From Candidatus Iainarchaeum sp. (GTDB taxonomy: Archaea > Iainarchaeota > Iainarchaeia > Iainarchaeales > VGJJ01), in assembly GCA_016867455.1 (NCBI GenBank), contig VGJJ01000003.1, positions 1-49,109 on the forward strand: a DNA stretch of 49,109 nucleotides, given 5' to 3'. Shown piece by piece: positions 31,311 through 40,136 of the stretch. Positions within the stretch are counted from its first letter, which is position 1; each line of letters opens with the position of its first letter. Position numbers and translations under genes: made by a program. The notes beneath the pieces are model-generated. The model was not told where the DNA came from. It did no database searches and saw only the letters and a program-made list of their open reading frames with translations.

Positions 31311-32445
31311 TTTTATCCAATTCAAAATTAAGCTGCGTTTGACAAACGTGATTTGCCTCTTTCCAAATTACTCCAATTTCCTTTGCAATATTTTCTCTCG
31401 CGTGAATACTATTGAAAATGGCCTCTTCTGTTTTCTCTTGATTCAAAAGAATACTATTCTCGCGCTGCTGCACACCCATTAATGCCCGGTGCAAGGGATG
31501 ATTATCCCGTTCATGTTGATTAGCCACAATAGCCGCATCAAGCGCGTGAACATGTTCAATATACTGCACAAACAACGGGTCCTCGAGTGCATGCAAGATA
31601 GTGTCGCGAACATCCTCTTTATTCATTCCCACAAACACATTTTCATCCAACTCCAATGCGGAAACTGCCAAGCGCAAAATCATTACTAATCCTTGCCCGT
31701 GCGCATCTTTTTCACGCGTCAACGCGGGATTAGTCAAATACAAGTGCATCATCCGGTGCTGCGCGTTCTCCCACGACGCAGAAGCATTTTCATTTTCCGT
31801 TAAACACTTGAAAATAACACTCAATGATTGCCACGTGTTCATCCAATGTTCATTCAACGCGCGCTTTTCCAACAATAATTTATCAAATGACACATTCAAA
31901 CGCGTCAACGTGTCAAATCCTGGACGCGAACGGTATTCCTCCGACTCGTGATTCAAAAAAATACTCTCACGAGCTAAACGATTCTTCTCACCCTGAAGAA
32001 GAGCATACTCGCTTCCTAACTGTTCATATTTTTCAATATGCTCACTCAATTTCGTCAACAAATTATAGGGACGCAGAGCAGGATGTTTAGACAAATTCTG
32101 CATCACGATGCGGCGCATCTCTAACAACGTATCTTCCAGCTCACGCAACCACGAACTATTTTCATGCGCTCCAGGAGCGTGTTCAAGCAACGGCTTGTAA
32201 TGCGTCACAAACGCTTCATGCATCGTCAACGCGTACTGAATTAATGCATCCTCCGCACCCGGGGAAGGGGGATTCATCTTCGCGTGCAACCCCGCAACAC
32301 TCTCATGGGAGAATAATGGGGAGCGGTTCATCACATATTTCACTTGAGCGACGCGCAGCATGAGTAATTTGACTACTTTTTCATGGTCGTTCTTGACGAG
32401 CTCATGGGTCCGCGTCCGTGCCTCTAAAATGCTCATTTTTTTCAT
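31297..32445 (-). CDS. Uncharacterised all-helical protein
   Basis: 382 residues, cytoplasmic (no signal or membrane segment), nearly all helix with coiled-coil stretches (~150-215 and ~325-370). Rich in His, Glu, Leu and Asn. No family is recognised. The start at 32445 (MKKMSILEARTRTHELV) is the first of several close methionines (ATG 32436 is another). It is transcribed away from the surface cassette at 32559 and towards the P-loop-less KaiC protein, outside the pilus operon proper. Confidence 0.75.
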   Translation of the reverse strand: MKKMSILEARTRTHELVKNDHEKVVKLLMLRVAQVKYVMNRSPLFSHESVAGLHAKMNPPSPGAEDALIQYALTMHEAFVTHYKPLLEHAPGAHENSSWLRELEDTLLEMRRIVMQNLSKHPALRPYNLLTKLSEHIEKYEQLGSEYALLQGEKNRLARESIFLNHESEEYRSRPGFDTLTRLNVSFDKLLLEKRALNEHWMNTWQSLSVIFKCLTENENASASWENAQHRMMHLYLTNPALTREKDAHGQGLVMILRLAVSALELDENVFVGMNKEDVRDTILHALEDPLFVQYIEHVHALDAAIVANQHERDNHPLHRALMGVQQRENSILLNQEKTEEAIFNSIHARENIAKEIGVIWKEANHVCQTQLNFELDKIILQ

Positions 32446-32520
32446 AGGTTACTCAGGGTGCACGCAACTATATCTCTTTGCGTTCGTTGTTCAGCATAAC
32501 TTGGTACAAACATGAGCAGA

Positions 32521-32529
32521 TTTATATAC
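32521..32529 (+). promoter_or_regulatory. TATA box for the second surface cassette
   Basis: TTTATATAC centred at 32525 gives a start near 32551, eight bases before ATG 32559. Confidence 0.6.
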
Positions 32530-32558
32530 TCAAATAATTTTCTCCATGAACGATTCCT

Positions 32559-33197
32559 ATGCGCTACACTTATTTACTGACAACTGGACTAATATTATTA
32601 GTTATTTTTGGCACATTTGCTTTAGCAAACGTGTCCACGACCACGATGACGTGGTTTGTTGCTACCGCTAAGTCGCTCACCGTTACGTACGGTTCCCCCT
32701 GCACCTCCGTGGCATTCTTCTTCCCGGAAACCAAGGCCTTTTTCGACTCCGATACCGATGGAAACTGGGCCCAAGTCGTACCTCACACCAACCGTGCGGG
32801 TGACACCAATTGTCAAACCTCCGCACAAGCGGGAATGACGGTCTCGAACACGGGAACCTCCGCGATAAACGGGGACGGTAACTTTGCTTCCCACCTTTCA
32901 GGTGCGGACGTTAATGTCGTGTTGAAAGTCTGGCTCGGAACCGGCTCCGGATGTGGAACCAATGGAATGGGCGGATGGGAAAAGGATTGTACGATCACTG
33001 AACGCGATGCGACAACCGCTCCCACCACGACGACGTGCCGTAACTTCAATGTGTTTAACGATATCAACGGCGGACGCCTCTTCTCATCCTTAGCGGTGTT
33101 TGGCGCCCAGCAATTGTGCTTCTCCGGTGATGGAAATGGATTCGTGGGGGCAGGAGATCACAATGGAAACTTCCAGATCGGAAGCGACTTTAGTTAA
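32559..33197 (+). CDS. Secreted surface protein, paralog of the gene at the window start
   Basis: 212 residues with a Sec signal peptide (MRYTYLLTTGLILLVIFGTFALA, cleavage near residue 23). The mature part has seven cysteines and is beta-rich: 'TTTMTWFVATAKSLTVTYGS' then PC, a SGADVNVVLKVWLGTGSGCG segment, GMGGWEKDC, CRNFN, LCFSG and GSDFS. The C-terminal half is clearly homologous to the partial protein at 2-835. This copy is shorter and lacks the long N-terminal domain visible there. A strong TATA box and near-leaderless start point to high expression. The membrane partner follows 69 bases downstream. Confidence 0.8.
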   Translation: MRYTYLLTTGLILLVIFGTFALANVSTTTMTWFVATAKSLTVTYGSPCTSVAFFFPETKAFFDSDTDGNWAQVVPHTNRAGDTNCQTSAQAGMTVSNTGTSAINGDGNFASHLSGADVNVVLKVWLGTGSGCGTNGMGGWEKDCTITERDATTAPTTTTCRNFNVFNDINGGRLFSSLAVFGAQQLCFSGDGNGFVGAGDHNGNFQIGSDFS

Positions 33198-33266
33198 TGG
33201 CCGGGCTTCTAAAATCCGGCTCATTTATTAATTTCCAGTGAGTAGGGGAGTGAGGTGGGTTTTCGT

Positions 33267-34292
33267 ATGACCGTCGCAAAAGAATCAACTAAATCGTCTA
33301 GTGCACCTAATCCCGTGCTTAAATTTGTCGTGGGGGGCGTTATTGTTGTACTCGCTGCGTATCTTTTCCTCAACGCATCCACTCTTTTCCCCGCCACCAC
33401 TCCCCCATCTACGGACACCGCCCTCTCTCCTGCCGAAGCAACCCTTCCCGAAACATTTGATGATCATTCTGCTAACTTGCAAGTGTTGAAATCCACCTTG
33501 AGTAAGGAAAAGTTTTTGAAAAAACTATTTGAAGTGGATCGAAGCACGTATCACTTATACGATAAAGCGGCGCAATTCCTCGGCGTTTCCAACGAGGAAG
33601 TCACTCAATTCTTTTACAATTGCTGCGACCTCACGAAAGAATCGGACATTTTTTCCGAATTGCCCCCCATTTCCGATCATTTTTCCGCTACGGCGTACGA
33701 TGTGTCCATTGGCAAACTCAACCAGATTGGATTGCTCGATGAAGGGTTCTACAAGCAACCCGAGTTCTACACGTTTATTGATCAAGAAACGGGTGTCGTG
33801 AATCGTGAATTTTCTTTTCGACCGTGGACGCGACCGGAATTAAACCAGTGGGGAGACAATGGCATGCAAGCCTACCCCGCGGATCAATTTGATTCGGTTG
33901 AAATCACGGGAAGAGACACGTTCACCGCAGTCGTGTTCGTTACGGCGGGGTGGAACATTCAAAATTACGTGGGAGTAAATCTCGTTCCCAACCACGATGT
34001 CACTAATTATTTTGACATTGCCATTTCGGAAGAGAAGACGGGAAAATCATACTTCTTACTCGGACCCACATTCCCGCGCTTCTCACGAGAGTGGGCAACC
34101 AAAGTAGTGATTGATGGAAAAGTAAAACCAGGCACGCCCGCCGGGAGATATGTGATAGGAATAAACCCCGTTGCTCCCCCCAGTCAATTAAACCAAAAAT
34201 GGTCGGAAGAATACCCCGGATTGTATGCACCGCACGGGTTCATTCGACCCACGGACAACTACATTAGCCTTGTCATCGATGTCACGGCATAA
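33267..34292 (+). CDS. Membrane-anchored partner of the surface protein
   Basis: 341 residues from ATG 33267, with AGGTGG 8 bases upstream. One N-terminal transmembrane helix (~18-40, 'VLKFVVGGVIVVLAAYLFLN') anchors a large outside domain. Residues ~75-125 are helical ('LSKEKFLKKLFEVDRSTYHL') and resemble the helical part of the lipoprotein at 832 (FAQKHGLTIAQTREFF). The C-terminal half carries the shared core: PADQF, VTAGW, YVGVNLV, FLLGPTFP, then PAGRYVIGI. Thus the lipid anchor of one copy is replaced by a helix in the other. Function unknown. Confidence 0.78.
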   Translation: MTVAKESTKSSSAPNPVLKFVVGGVIVVLAAYLFLNASTLFPATTPPSTDTALSPAEATLPETFDDHSANLQVLKSTLSKEKFLKKLFEVDRSTYHLYDKAAQFLGVSNEEVTQFFYNCCDLTKESDIFSELPPISDHFSATAYDVSIGKLNQIGLLDEGFYKQPEFYTFIDQETGVVNREFSFRPWTRPELNQWGDNGMQAYPADQFDSVEITGRDTFTAVVFVTAGWNIQNYVGVNLVPNHDVTNYFDIAISEEKTGKSYFLLGPTFPRFSREWATKVVIDGKVKPGTPAGRYVIGINPVAPPSQLNQKWSEEYPGLYAPHGFIRPTDNYISLVIDVTA

Positions 34293-34356
34293 CCTCATTC
34301 GGATTATTTTTTTCAGCCGAGCAAACCATATTAACCGTGACTTTTTCCTTTGACGC

Positions 34357-36357
34357 ATGGGTAGACGTACGTATCGACTATGGTTTGTGCTCGCAGCCAT
34401 CACCCTATTATTGCCGGCATTCACCCACGCCGCCGCGAGTCAAACCATTACCTGGTATCCTGCTATCGAAGCAGGGTACTTGCTGAACGTTGACTATGCC
34501 CAATGCCACGCATCCACGGGTAATGTTTCGTTCAGTGCAACGGTTACCGGGACAACATTTGGAGGAACCATTACCGACGCCAACGTATTCGCTACTTTTC
34601 GCCGACCGGACGCAACCACGTTTGATGCCAATTTTACAAACGATTTGAGTGGAACATATGCACTCACCACTAACTTGACTCAAAACGGCACGTATTTTTT
34701 CCAAGCCCACGCGTACAAACCAGGATACACGCGCGGGGATTTCAATGGATACATTTACGTGCGCGATTTGAATTGGACAACTTCCTTTTTGAATAATGGA
34801 TTCGACCTCAACATTGGACAATTAGGAACTATACGAAATCTCGTGATCAACAATGATGGCAACACCGTGTATGACATCAATGCCAATACCACCATTTATT
34901 ATCCCGATGGAAACGTCGCCGATGCCAATAGCACCATGAATCAACTAGCTAATGGAGAATTCGCCAAAACATTTTTCGGACCGTCCCCCGCAGGAGCGTA
35001 CACGGTATCCACATTATTTACATGCGGAAGCCTCATGGACCATAATGCATCCGGAACATTCACGGTGCACGACACGAATACGGGAGGGAGTGGAGGAACC
35101 GGTGGCGGCGGTGGAGGATCCGGTGGCGGCGGTGGAGGCGGCGCCGGGGCCGGAGGTGGAGGAGGAAAACGCGCGCGAATCATTTCAATTGAATTCAGTC
35201 CCGCACTCGGAAAAAATGCTCCCTCGCAAATGGAAGCAACCGTGCAAAACTTGGGAGCAGGAATCATTGATTACACGCTCGCCTACACGATTACTACGCC
35301 CGCCGGTTTCGTAGCAACGGGACAAAAAGACATTTTGGCTGTAGGACCGTATGGAATAACCACTATCACACTCGACAGCGGGTTCACTCCCCTCGAAACA
35401 GGTTCGTATGTGGTGCAAGCAGACTTATACAAAAAAGACACGATTTCCAAATACGACAGTTATTCACGCACATACCCTGTATTGGGTGCTCATTCCATCA
35501 CATTCGACGCGGTTCCCGCATCCGACAAAACAGCCGTGGGACTCAGTTACCCATTCTCAATCAATCTATTGAACACAGGTGATTTTCTAGAAGATGATGT
35601 CCACATTGAATGGTATATTCTCAACTCAAATGGAGAAGAATACATTCGTTCTACTTACACGACTGAACTTTCTCCTACAGAAACGGCATCATTGCCATTC
35701 GCTCCATTTATTCCCATTAATGCTCCATTTGGATTGCATCAACTCGTTGTCAACGTGCGCGCATACAATGTGACCCAAACCCAAACCATCGTGTTCACCG
35801 TATCATCGCCCACGGATTATTACGCACAACTCATCCAGGATTTAGAACTGCGCATCGATCAACTGGATGAAAAATTATCCAGCCTCGAACAGCGTGGCTT
35901 TGACGTCAAAGAAGCGCAACTTACACTAGTGGATATCAAAACCGCGCTTGCACGAGACAAAGCATTGCTTCTATCCGGACAATTCGAAACACTCAACAAG
36001 GAAATCATTGACTTATCCGGACGCATCACTCGACTGGCTGCATTAGTGGATTTATTGGAACAACAATCCCCTCTCCTTTCGCGTGAAGGGCTCAATTTAC
36101 TCTTGTACATCGGCGCAGGACTCTTATTGGCATTGTTTGCATGGCTGTTATATTGGCTCCTTGAACGCGAAAAACACGAGCGGGGAAAACGCGGAGGGGT
36201 TGTCGTCGTCCCCGCGTCTCTCCCGTGGTTGTCCAACCTTATTGGTGTACAAAAAAGCTACCTTTTAACCACGGAACGCGAAAAAATCAAGCGTAAGCCT
36301 TTAATAGACCGGTTAATTGGATTGGTGCAAGGTGAGTCCAAGCATGATGTCGACTGA
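34357..36357 (+). CDS. Large surface protein with Gly linker, coiled coil and C-terminal anchor
   Basis: 666 residues. A Sec signal peptide (~1-26, ending FTHAAA) is followed by Ig-like beta domains (~30-245), a glycine-rich linker (~246-272, encoded at 35089-35166), further Ig/CARDB-like domains (~275-485), a coiled coil ('LIQDLELRIDQLDEKLSSLE', ~490-575), one transmembrane helix (~585-605) and a basic cytoplasmic tail of ~60 residues. The N-terminal motif TITWYPAIEAGYLLNVDYAQC recalls the start of the mature protein at 32559. A TATA-like ATTAACC sits 26 bases before ATG 34357. Two small membrane coiled-coil genes overlap or follow it directly. Confidence 0.8.
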   Translation: MGRRTYRLWFVLAAITLLLPAFTHAAASQTITWYPAIEAGYLLNVDYAQCHASTGNVSFSATVTGTTFGGTITDANVFATFRRPDATTFDANFTNDLSGTYALTTNLTQNGTYFFQAHAYKPGYTRGDFNGYIYVRDLNWTTSFLNNGFDLNIGQLGTIRNLVINNDGNTVYDINANTTIYYPDGNVADANSTMNQLANGEFAKTFFGPSPAGAYTVSTLFTCGSLMDHNASGTFTVHDTNTGGSGGTGGGGGGSGGGGGGGAGAGGGGGKRARIISIEFSPALGKNAPSQMEATVQNLGAGIIDYTLAYTITTPAGFVATGQKDILAVGPYGITTITLDSGFTPLETGSYVVQADLYKKDTISKYDSYSRTYPVLGAHSITFDAVPASDKTAVGLSYPFSINLLNTGDFLEDDVHIEWYILNSNGEEYIRSTYTTELSPTETASLPFAPFIPINAPFGLHQLVVNVRAYNVTQTQTIVFTVSSPTDYYAQLIQDLELRIDQLDEKLSSLEQRGFDVKEAQLTLVDIKTALARDKALLLSGQFETLNKEIIDLSGRITRLAALVDLLEQQSPLLSREGLNLLLYIGAGLLLALFAWLLYWLLEREKHERGKRGGVVVVPASLPWLSNLIGVQKSYLLTTEREKIKRKPLIDRLIGLVQGESKHDVD

Positions 36358-36610
36358 ACTCCTAGTAACGGTGGCACTATTTGTCGTGCAAATGGTTATA
36401 GCCGTATATTTGATACGTTATTCCAACCAACAACTCATGAAAAGCATCTCCGGATTGAGAGACAAGAACTTGGAACTCATGAAACTAAATGCACGTTTAA
36501 CGAAAACAGTCATCATGAACGAAGACGGCTTCCGAAAAGAACTCGACGGTTTACGTAAAAGCAAATCCAGCGACAAGACCGTTGTCCAAGCGGTCACCGC
36601 CAAGGAGTGA
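36344..36610 (+). CDS. Small membrane coiled-coil protein, copy 1
   Basis: 88 residues from ATG 36344 (ATG 36347 also possible), overlapping the end of the large surface gene by 14 bases; GGTGA lies 9 bases upstream. One transmembrane helix (~5-24, 'LLVTVALFVVQMVIAVYLI') and then RYSNQQL followed by a charged coiled coil (~30-70). The same AVYLIRYSNQQL motif occurs in the next gene. Position suggests a cytoplasmic-side or membrane partner of the surface protein tail. Confidence 0.7.
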   Translation: MMSTELLVTVALFVVQMVIAVYLIRYSNQQLMKSISGLRDKNLELMKLNARLTKTVIMNEDGFRKELDGLRKSKSSDKTVVQAVTAKE

Positions 36611-36612
36611 GC

Positions 36613-36864
36613 GTGTCCACCATGCCCTTTGCCGAAATCATTGTTTCCGTGGGATTCTTCGTCATGTCCATGCTTGTGGCGGTGTACCTCATACGTTATT
36701 CCAACCAACAACTCACGCGATGCTTGACATCATTAGAAGAAAAACACAACGAATTAGTGGACTTGAATGGTAAACTAGCCAAACAAATATTCTCCTCAGA
36801 CAAAAAACTACGAGACGATTTGGAAAATATTAAACGCGCCCACAAAAAAGCAAACGCGTCATAA
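36613..36864 (+). CDS. Small membrane coiled-coil protein, copy 2
   Basis: 83 residues. The start is uncertain: GTG 36613 has GGAG with six-base spacing and is chosen; GTG 36607 and ATG 36622 are in frame. One transmembrane helix (~9-28), the shared AVYLIRYSNQQL motif, and a charged coiled coil ending KKANAS. It shares an exact 25-base DNA repeat with copy 1 (36413-36437 and 36691-36715). The two probably form a heterodimer. Confidence 0.68.
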   Translation: MSTMPFAEIIVSVGFFVMSMLVAVYLIRYSNQQLTRCLTSLEEKHNELVDLNGKLAKQIFSSDKKLRDDLENIKRAHKKANAS

Positions 36865-36931
36865 ATAATTACTCCAAATTCTCCTTCATTTACGTTGCGT
36901 GTTATAATTCTATTATTTTTCATTTTTTAGT

Positions 36932-37405
36932 ATGGGACAAGCCGAACGCGACCGAATTCTTGCGAAATTTAATGAATTAAACATTCCATTCGAACACCTC
37001 AGACACGAACCCGTGTACACATCGGAACAAGCCATGCGCGCACGCAAAGGAGAATTGCACAATGGAGTGAAAGCCATGGTTTGCAAAACCGAACGAGGAA
37101 CGATTCTCGCATTACTTGCCGCGGACTTGCAATTAGACATGGAAAAACTTGCCAAACTCATTTTGTTCAAAAAATTATCCTTAGGAAGCAAGGAAAGAGT
37201 TCTCACTGCCACGAATTGCGAACCCGGGAGTGTGCCACCATTTGGTTTCTCGCAACCTTTACCCACTTACATTGATGAATCCGTGTTCGACCATGAATGG
37301 GCGGAATTCAACATTGGACTTGTAACCGAGAGCGTGAAAGTCAAAACGGTAGACCTGAGGCGCATCCTTGCCCAACGCCTCCTTTCTTTTGCCCAAAAGC
37401 CATGA
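36932..37405 (+). CDS. YbaK/EbsC-type aminoacyl-tRNA deacylase
   Basis: 157 residues of the YbaK/ProXp superfamily, which hydrolyses mischarged tRNAs (for example Cys- or Ala-tRNA-Pro) in trans. Visible motifs are 'HLRHEPVYTSEQAMRARKGE', the conserved Lys47 in GVKAMV, a KKLSLGSKERV strand, and GSVPPFG that lines the substrate pocket. Which mischarged tRNA it acts on cannot be told from sequence alone. GTTATAATT at about 36900-36908 is a TATA box for a leaderless start. Confidence 0.85.
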   Translation: MGQAERDRILAKFNELNIPFEHLRHEPVYTSEQAMRARKGELHNGVKAMVCKTERGTILALLAADLQLDMEKLAKLILFKKLSLGSKERVLTATNCEPGSVPPFGFSQPLPTYIDESVFDHEWAEFNIGLVTESVKVKTVDLRRILAQRLLSFAQKP

Positions 37406-37473
37406 AAAAGGACCATTTTGACTATTTCAAATAGCCCATCAGACGCAGTCTATTTTCCCGCCCCACGGGGTTG

Positions 37474-37483
37474 CTTTATAATC
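37474..37483 (+). promoter_or_regulatory. TATA box of the ribosomal-protein operon
   Basis: CTTTATAATC gives a start near 37505 and a ~60-base leader containing GAGGTGA before ATG 37567. The rest of the gap 37406-37473 shows no gene. Confidence 0.55.
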
Positions 37484-37566
37484 CCTTCCCAGGGGTTTTC
37501 ACGTATACACGGCCAAAAAAGGCCCGATGAACCACTCTCAACAAGGGGTGGCGAGGTGAAAAAAAC

Positions 37567-37932
37567 ATGTCTAAAGACCATTTTGAAGTTCCTGCCGAAC
37601 TCAAAGAAAAACAAGCCGAATTCTTACAAGAATTGGTCAAAAAGAAAGGAAAATACCGCATTGGCGTGAATGAGGTCACCAAAGCCATTGAACGAGACAC
37701 CGCGAAATTAGTTTTCCTCGCGAAAGACGTTTCTCCAGCCGAATTAATCATGCACATCCCCTTGTTATGCAAGGAAAAGAAAGTCCCTTTTACCTTTGTG
37801 GATACGCGCAAAGACTTAGGAAACGCTATCGGAATCGGAGTCGGAGCGGCTGCCATCGCTGTCGTTGAAGCCGGCGATTCCCAACAAAACCTCGAACAAA
37901 TCGTCAAAAAAGTCCAGGCATTGGGGAAATAA
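37567..37932 (+). CDS. rpl7ae: Ribosomal protein L7Ae
   Basis: 121 residues. L7Ae binds kink-turns in 23S rRNA, box C/D and H/ACA guide RNAs and RNase P RNA. The family core is intact: 'KYRIGVNEVTKAIERDTAKL' with the RNA-contact residues, FLAKDVSPAELIMHIPLLC, VPFTFVDTRKDLGNAIGIGV and the C-terminal helix. First gene of the L7Ae-S28e-L24e-Ndk cluster, as in many Euryarchaeota and DPANN. The palindromic repeat element sits 2 bases after its stop. Confidence 0.96.
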   Translation: MSKDHFEVPAELKEKQAEFLQELVKKKGKYRIGVNEVTKAIERDTAKLVFLAKDVSPAELIMHIPLLCKEKKVPFTFVDTRKDLGNAIGIGVGAAAIAVVEAGDSQQNLEQIVKKVQALGK

Positions 37933-37934
37933 TA

Positions 37935-37964
37935 CAAACTTTTTAGGAAAAAGTTTGATCAAAA
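37935..37964. repeat. Second copy of the palindromic element
   Basis: CAAACTTTTT (37935-37944), AGG, AAAAAGTTTG (37948-37957) and ATCAAAA. It matches the element at 29220-29247 except for slightly longer arms. It lies in the gap between the L7Ae stop and the S28e start. No flanking direct repeat is evident here. Confidence 0.6.
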
Positions 37965-37992
37965 AACGGAAAAACAAAAATGGTGAAACACT

Positions 37993-38202
37993 ATGGCTGA
38001 AATCGGAACCCCTGCTGAAGTCGTTGAAGTCGTCAAGCGAACGGGAGTACATGGAGAAATATCCCAAGTACTTTGCCGCATTTTAGACGGTCCCGAAAAA
38101 GGACGCGTAAAACGACGCAACGTCAAAGGATTATTGCGAGTCGGAGACAAACTCATCTTACTAAACACGGAGCGCGAAGCCAAAGAAATTCGCGCCCACT
38201 AA
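37993..38202 (+). CDS. rps28e: Ribosomal protein S28e
   Basis: 69 residues, single OB-fold: '[20 protein letters not shown]', the conserved [19 protein letters not shown] loop that contacts 16S rRNA near the E site, and [19 protein letters not shown]. The family is ~65-75 residues, so it is complete. GGTGA precedes ATG 37993. Second gene of the cluster; the repeat element lies between it and L7Ae. Confidence 0.96.
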   Translation: MAEIGTPAEVVEVVKRTGVHGEISQVLCRILDGPEKGRVKRRNVKGLLRVGDKLILLNTEREAKEIRAH

Positions 38203-38217
38203 TAGGGGGAATGAAAA

Positions 38218-38448
38218 ATGGGTTGTTCATTTTGCGGAAAAAACATTCCTCGCGGAACAGGATTCATGTTCGTACGAAAAACAGGACAAGTATACACGTT
38301 CTGCTCTCGAAAATGCGAACACAACATGATTCACTTAGAACGACAATCACGCAAAACACGATGGACGAAAGAATTTGCTAAAACAAAAGCATCCAACTTA
38401 TCCATCCGTGAACACGCCCAAAAAGCAAAAGAAAACGTGAAAGAATAA
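38218..38448 (+). CDS. rpl24e: Ribosomal protein L24e
   Basis: 76 residues. A zinc-binding domain with CSFCGK and FCSRKCEHN gives the CxxC...CxxxC ligands, followed by the lysine/arginine-rich tail with TRWTKE. L24e is a large-subunit protein at the subunit interface. The start has AGGGGGA eight bases upstream. Tail (~55-76) is longer than the minimal domain but within the archaeal range. Confidence 0.96.
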   Translation: MGCSFCGKNIPRGTGFMFVRKTGQVYTFCSRKCEHNMIHLERQSRKTRWTKEFAKTKASNLSIREHAQKAKENVKE

Positions 38449-38470
38449 CTCAAACAGGAAGATGAGCGCG

Positions 38471-38965
38471 ATGATGGAACGAACATTGGTGTTATTGAAA
38501 CCCGATGCCGTACAGCGCGCACTCACAGGACGTATTATTCAACGATTTGAAGACGTGGGATTGAAAATCATTGGAATGAAACTCGTTCAAGCCAGTCGAG
38601 AACACGCCACAACGCATTATGCGGACGTGGGCGTGCGACGCGGAGCCAAAATTTTGGAACAAAACGTGAACTTTTTACAAGAAGGACCCGTTGTGGCCAT
38701 GGTATTAGAGGGAATCCAAGCCATTGAACTCGTACGAAAAATGGTCGGCAGTACCGAATCAAAAGCTGCACCACCCGGAACCATCCGAGGGGATTTTTCG
38801 CACCAATCGTATGCGTACGCGGACACGCACAATATGGTCATCAAGAATTTGATTCACGCTTCCTCTTCACAAGACGACGCCAAAAAAGAAATCGCATTGT
38901 GGTTCAGTGAAAAAGAATTGTACGCATACAAATCCGTTCACGAAAAACACACATTTGGAAAATAA
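38471..38965 (+). CDS. ndk: Nucleoside diphosphate kinase
   Basis: 164 residues from ATG 38471, which has AGGAA ten bases upstream; ATG 38462 lies almost on that site and ATG 38474 is also possible. Ndk transfers phosphate between nucleoside tri- and diphosphates through a phospho-His. The active His is in KNLIHASSS (H129 here), with the usual TLVLLKPDAVQR start, GPVVAMVLEG, and PGTIRGDFS segments. The protein is ~10 residues longer than many archaeal Ndk, mostly at the C-terminus. Its place after L24e and before aIF5B is typical. Confidence 0.95.
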   Translation: MMERTLVLLKPDAVQRALTGRIIQRFEDVGLKIIGMKLVQASREHATTHYADVGVRRGAKILEQNVNFLQEGPVVAMVLEGIQAIELVRKMVGSTESKAAPPGTIRGDFSHQSYAYADTHNMVIKNLIHASSSQDDAKKEIALWFSEKELYAYKSVHEKHTFGK

Positions 38966-39026
38966 TCCCACGCTTGACAGAACACTATTCCAAATGCTTT
39001 TATTTCTCGCAACCGTCTATCATTTC

Positions 39027-39452
39027 ATGCACCTCCGCGTGAAAAAACTCACTCCCACCGCCGTATTGCCCAAATACGCTAATCCCGGTGACGCAGGTCT
39101 GGATATTTATGCCGACGAAACCGTGGTTTTGCAACCGCATGAGAAAAAAACCATCCGTACTGGAATTGCATTCGCACTCCCTCCTAATCACGTGGGATTA
39201 GTCTGGGACAAATCAGGGTTGGCGAGTAAATTTCACTTGCATACCTTCGCAGGGGTCATTGATGAAAGTTATCGCGGAGAATTACAAATCGTGATAGGGA
39301 ATTTTGGCAGTTCCCCTTACGTGGTTGAAAAGGGCAAAAAAATAGCCCAGTTGCTGGTGCAACCTATCGCATACGCGCGCGTGGAAGAAGTAATTGAATT
39401 AGACGAAACCTCGCGCGGGGGCGGGGGATTTGGTAGTACGGGGTTAAACTAA
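39027..39452 (+). CDS. dut: dUTP diphosphatase (trimeric dUTPase)
   Basis: 141 residues. dUTPase hydrolyses dUTP to dUMP, keeping uracil out of DNA. All five motifs are visible: DAGLDIYA (22-29), DKSGLA (61-66, with Lys where Arg is common), GVIDESYRGE (76-85), GKKIAQLLV (103-111) and the C-terminal P-loop-like RGGGGFGSTG (130-139). Start at ATG 39027 is supported by GCTTTTATTT 26 bases upstream (leaderless). The neighbouring dcd makes the dUMP precursor by another route, so the pair handles pyrimidine deoxynucleotides. Confidence 0.95.
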   Translation: MHLRVKKLTPTAVLPKYANPGDAGLDIYADETVVLQPHEKKTIRTGIAFALPPNHVGLVWDKSGLASKFHLHTFAGVIDESYRGELQIVIGNFGSSPYVVEKGKKIAQLLVQPIAYARVEEVIELDETSRGGGGFGSTGLN

Positions 39453-39517
39453 TGACTATTTTTCGTTGACTCATTCCGAGAGATTTTAATGCCCTTGCGC
39501 TGTAAGTGGTGTATCCT

Positions 39518-40114
39518 ATGATTCTATCCGATGGCGAAATCAAAGAGCTGATTCAGCAGGGAAACATCTACGTTCCCACGGACAATCATCCCATTGACTT
39601 AGAATTACAATTAGGACCCTCCTCCCTTGATCTGCGATTGGGGCCCGAAATCTTATTGTTTGACAATCATGCCATGCGCATCATCGACCTGAGCGAGAAA
39701 ACCCCTCCCCGCATGAGACGGGTACAAGTGGATGAAAAAGAAGGATTCGTTTTGCATCCGGGAGAATTTGTACTCGGAACCACCCTCGAAGCGGTAAAAG
39801 TGCCCGTTGAACTCGTGGCCCGACTCGAGGGACGCTCTTCTCTCGGACGATTAGGATTAGTTATTCACGCCACCGCCGGATTCATTGACCCCGGTTTTGA
39901 GGGGCAAATTACCCTCGAAATGCAAAACATTGGGAATCAACCCTTGTTATTGCGCCCCTACCAACGCATTTGCCAATTATGCCTCATGCACATGAGCAAA
40001 GTCCCCGAGATCCCCTACTTCAAGAAAAAAGACAACAAATACCACGGACAATTCGGTCCCGTTGCCTCGCGGATAGGCAAAGAACAGCGAAAAACGACTG
40101 GGAATACCCTATAA
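39518..40114 (+). CDS. dcd: dCTP deaminase (possibly bifunctional with dUTPase)
   Basis: 198 residues from ATG 39518 (MILSDGEI is the usual family start; GTG 39506 is longer). The enzyme deaminates dCTP to dUTP. Seen: the GPSSLDLRLG segment, GRSSLGRLGL with the Arg-Ser-Ser active-site loop (R106, S107, S108), and GFIDPGFEGQITLEMQN with the catalytic Glu134. Some archaeal members also cleave dUTP; the presence of a separate dut makes that less necessary. A TATA-like GATTTTAATG is ~30 bases upstream. Confidence 0.93.
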   Translation: MILSDGEIKELIQQGNIYVPTDNHPIDLELQLGPSSLDLRLGPEILLFDNHAMRIIDLSEKTPPRMRRVQVDEKEGFVLHPGEFVLGTTLEAVKVPVELVARLEGRSSLGRLGLVIHATAGFIDPGFEGQITLEMQNIGNQPLLLRPYQRICQLCLMHMSKVPEIPYFKKKDNKYHGQFGPVASRIGKEQRKTTGNTL

Positions 40115-40136
40115 TGCGCATTCTTTCCTAGAAGCC

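Noticed and set aside
35089-35166. GGN-rich tract considered as a DNA repeat or CRISPR-like feature
   Set aside because: It encodes an in-frame glycine linker in the surface protein and has no regular spacer structure.
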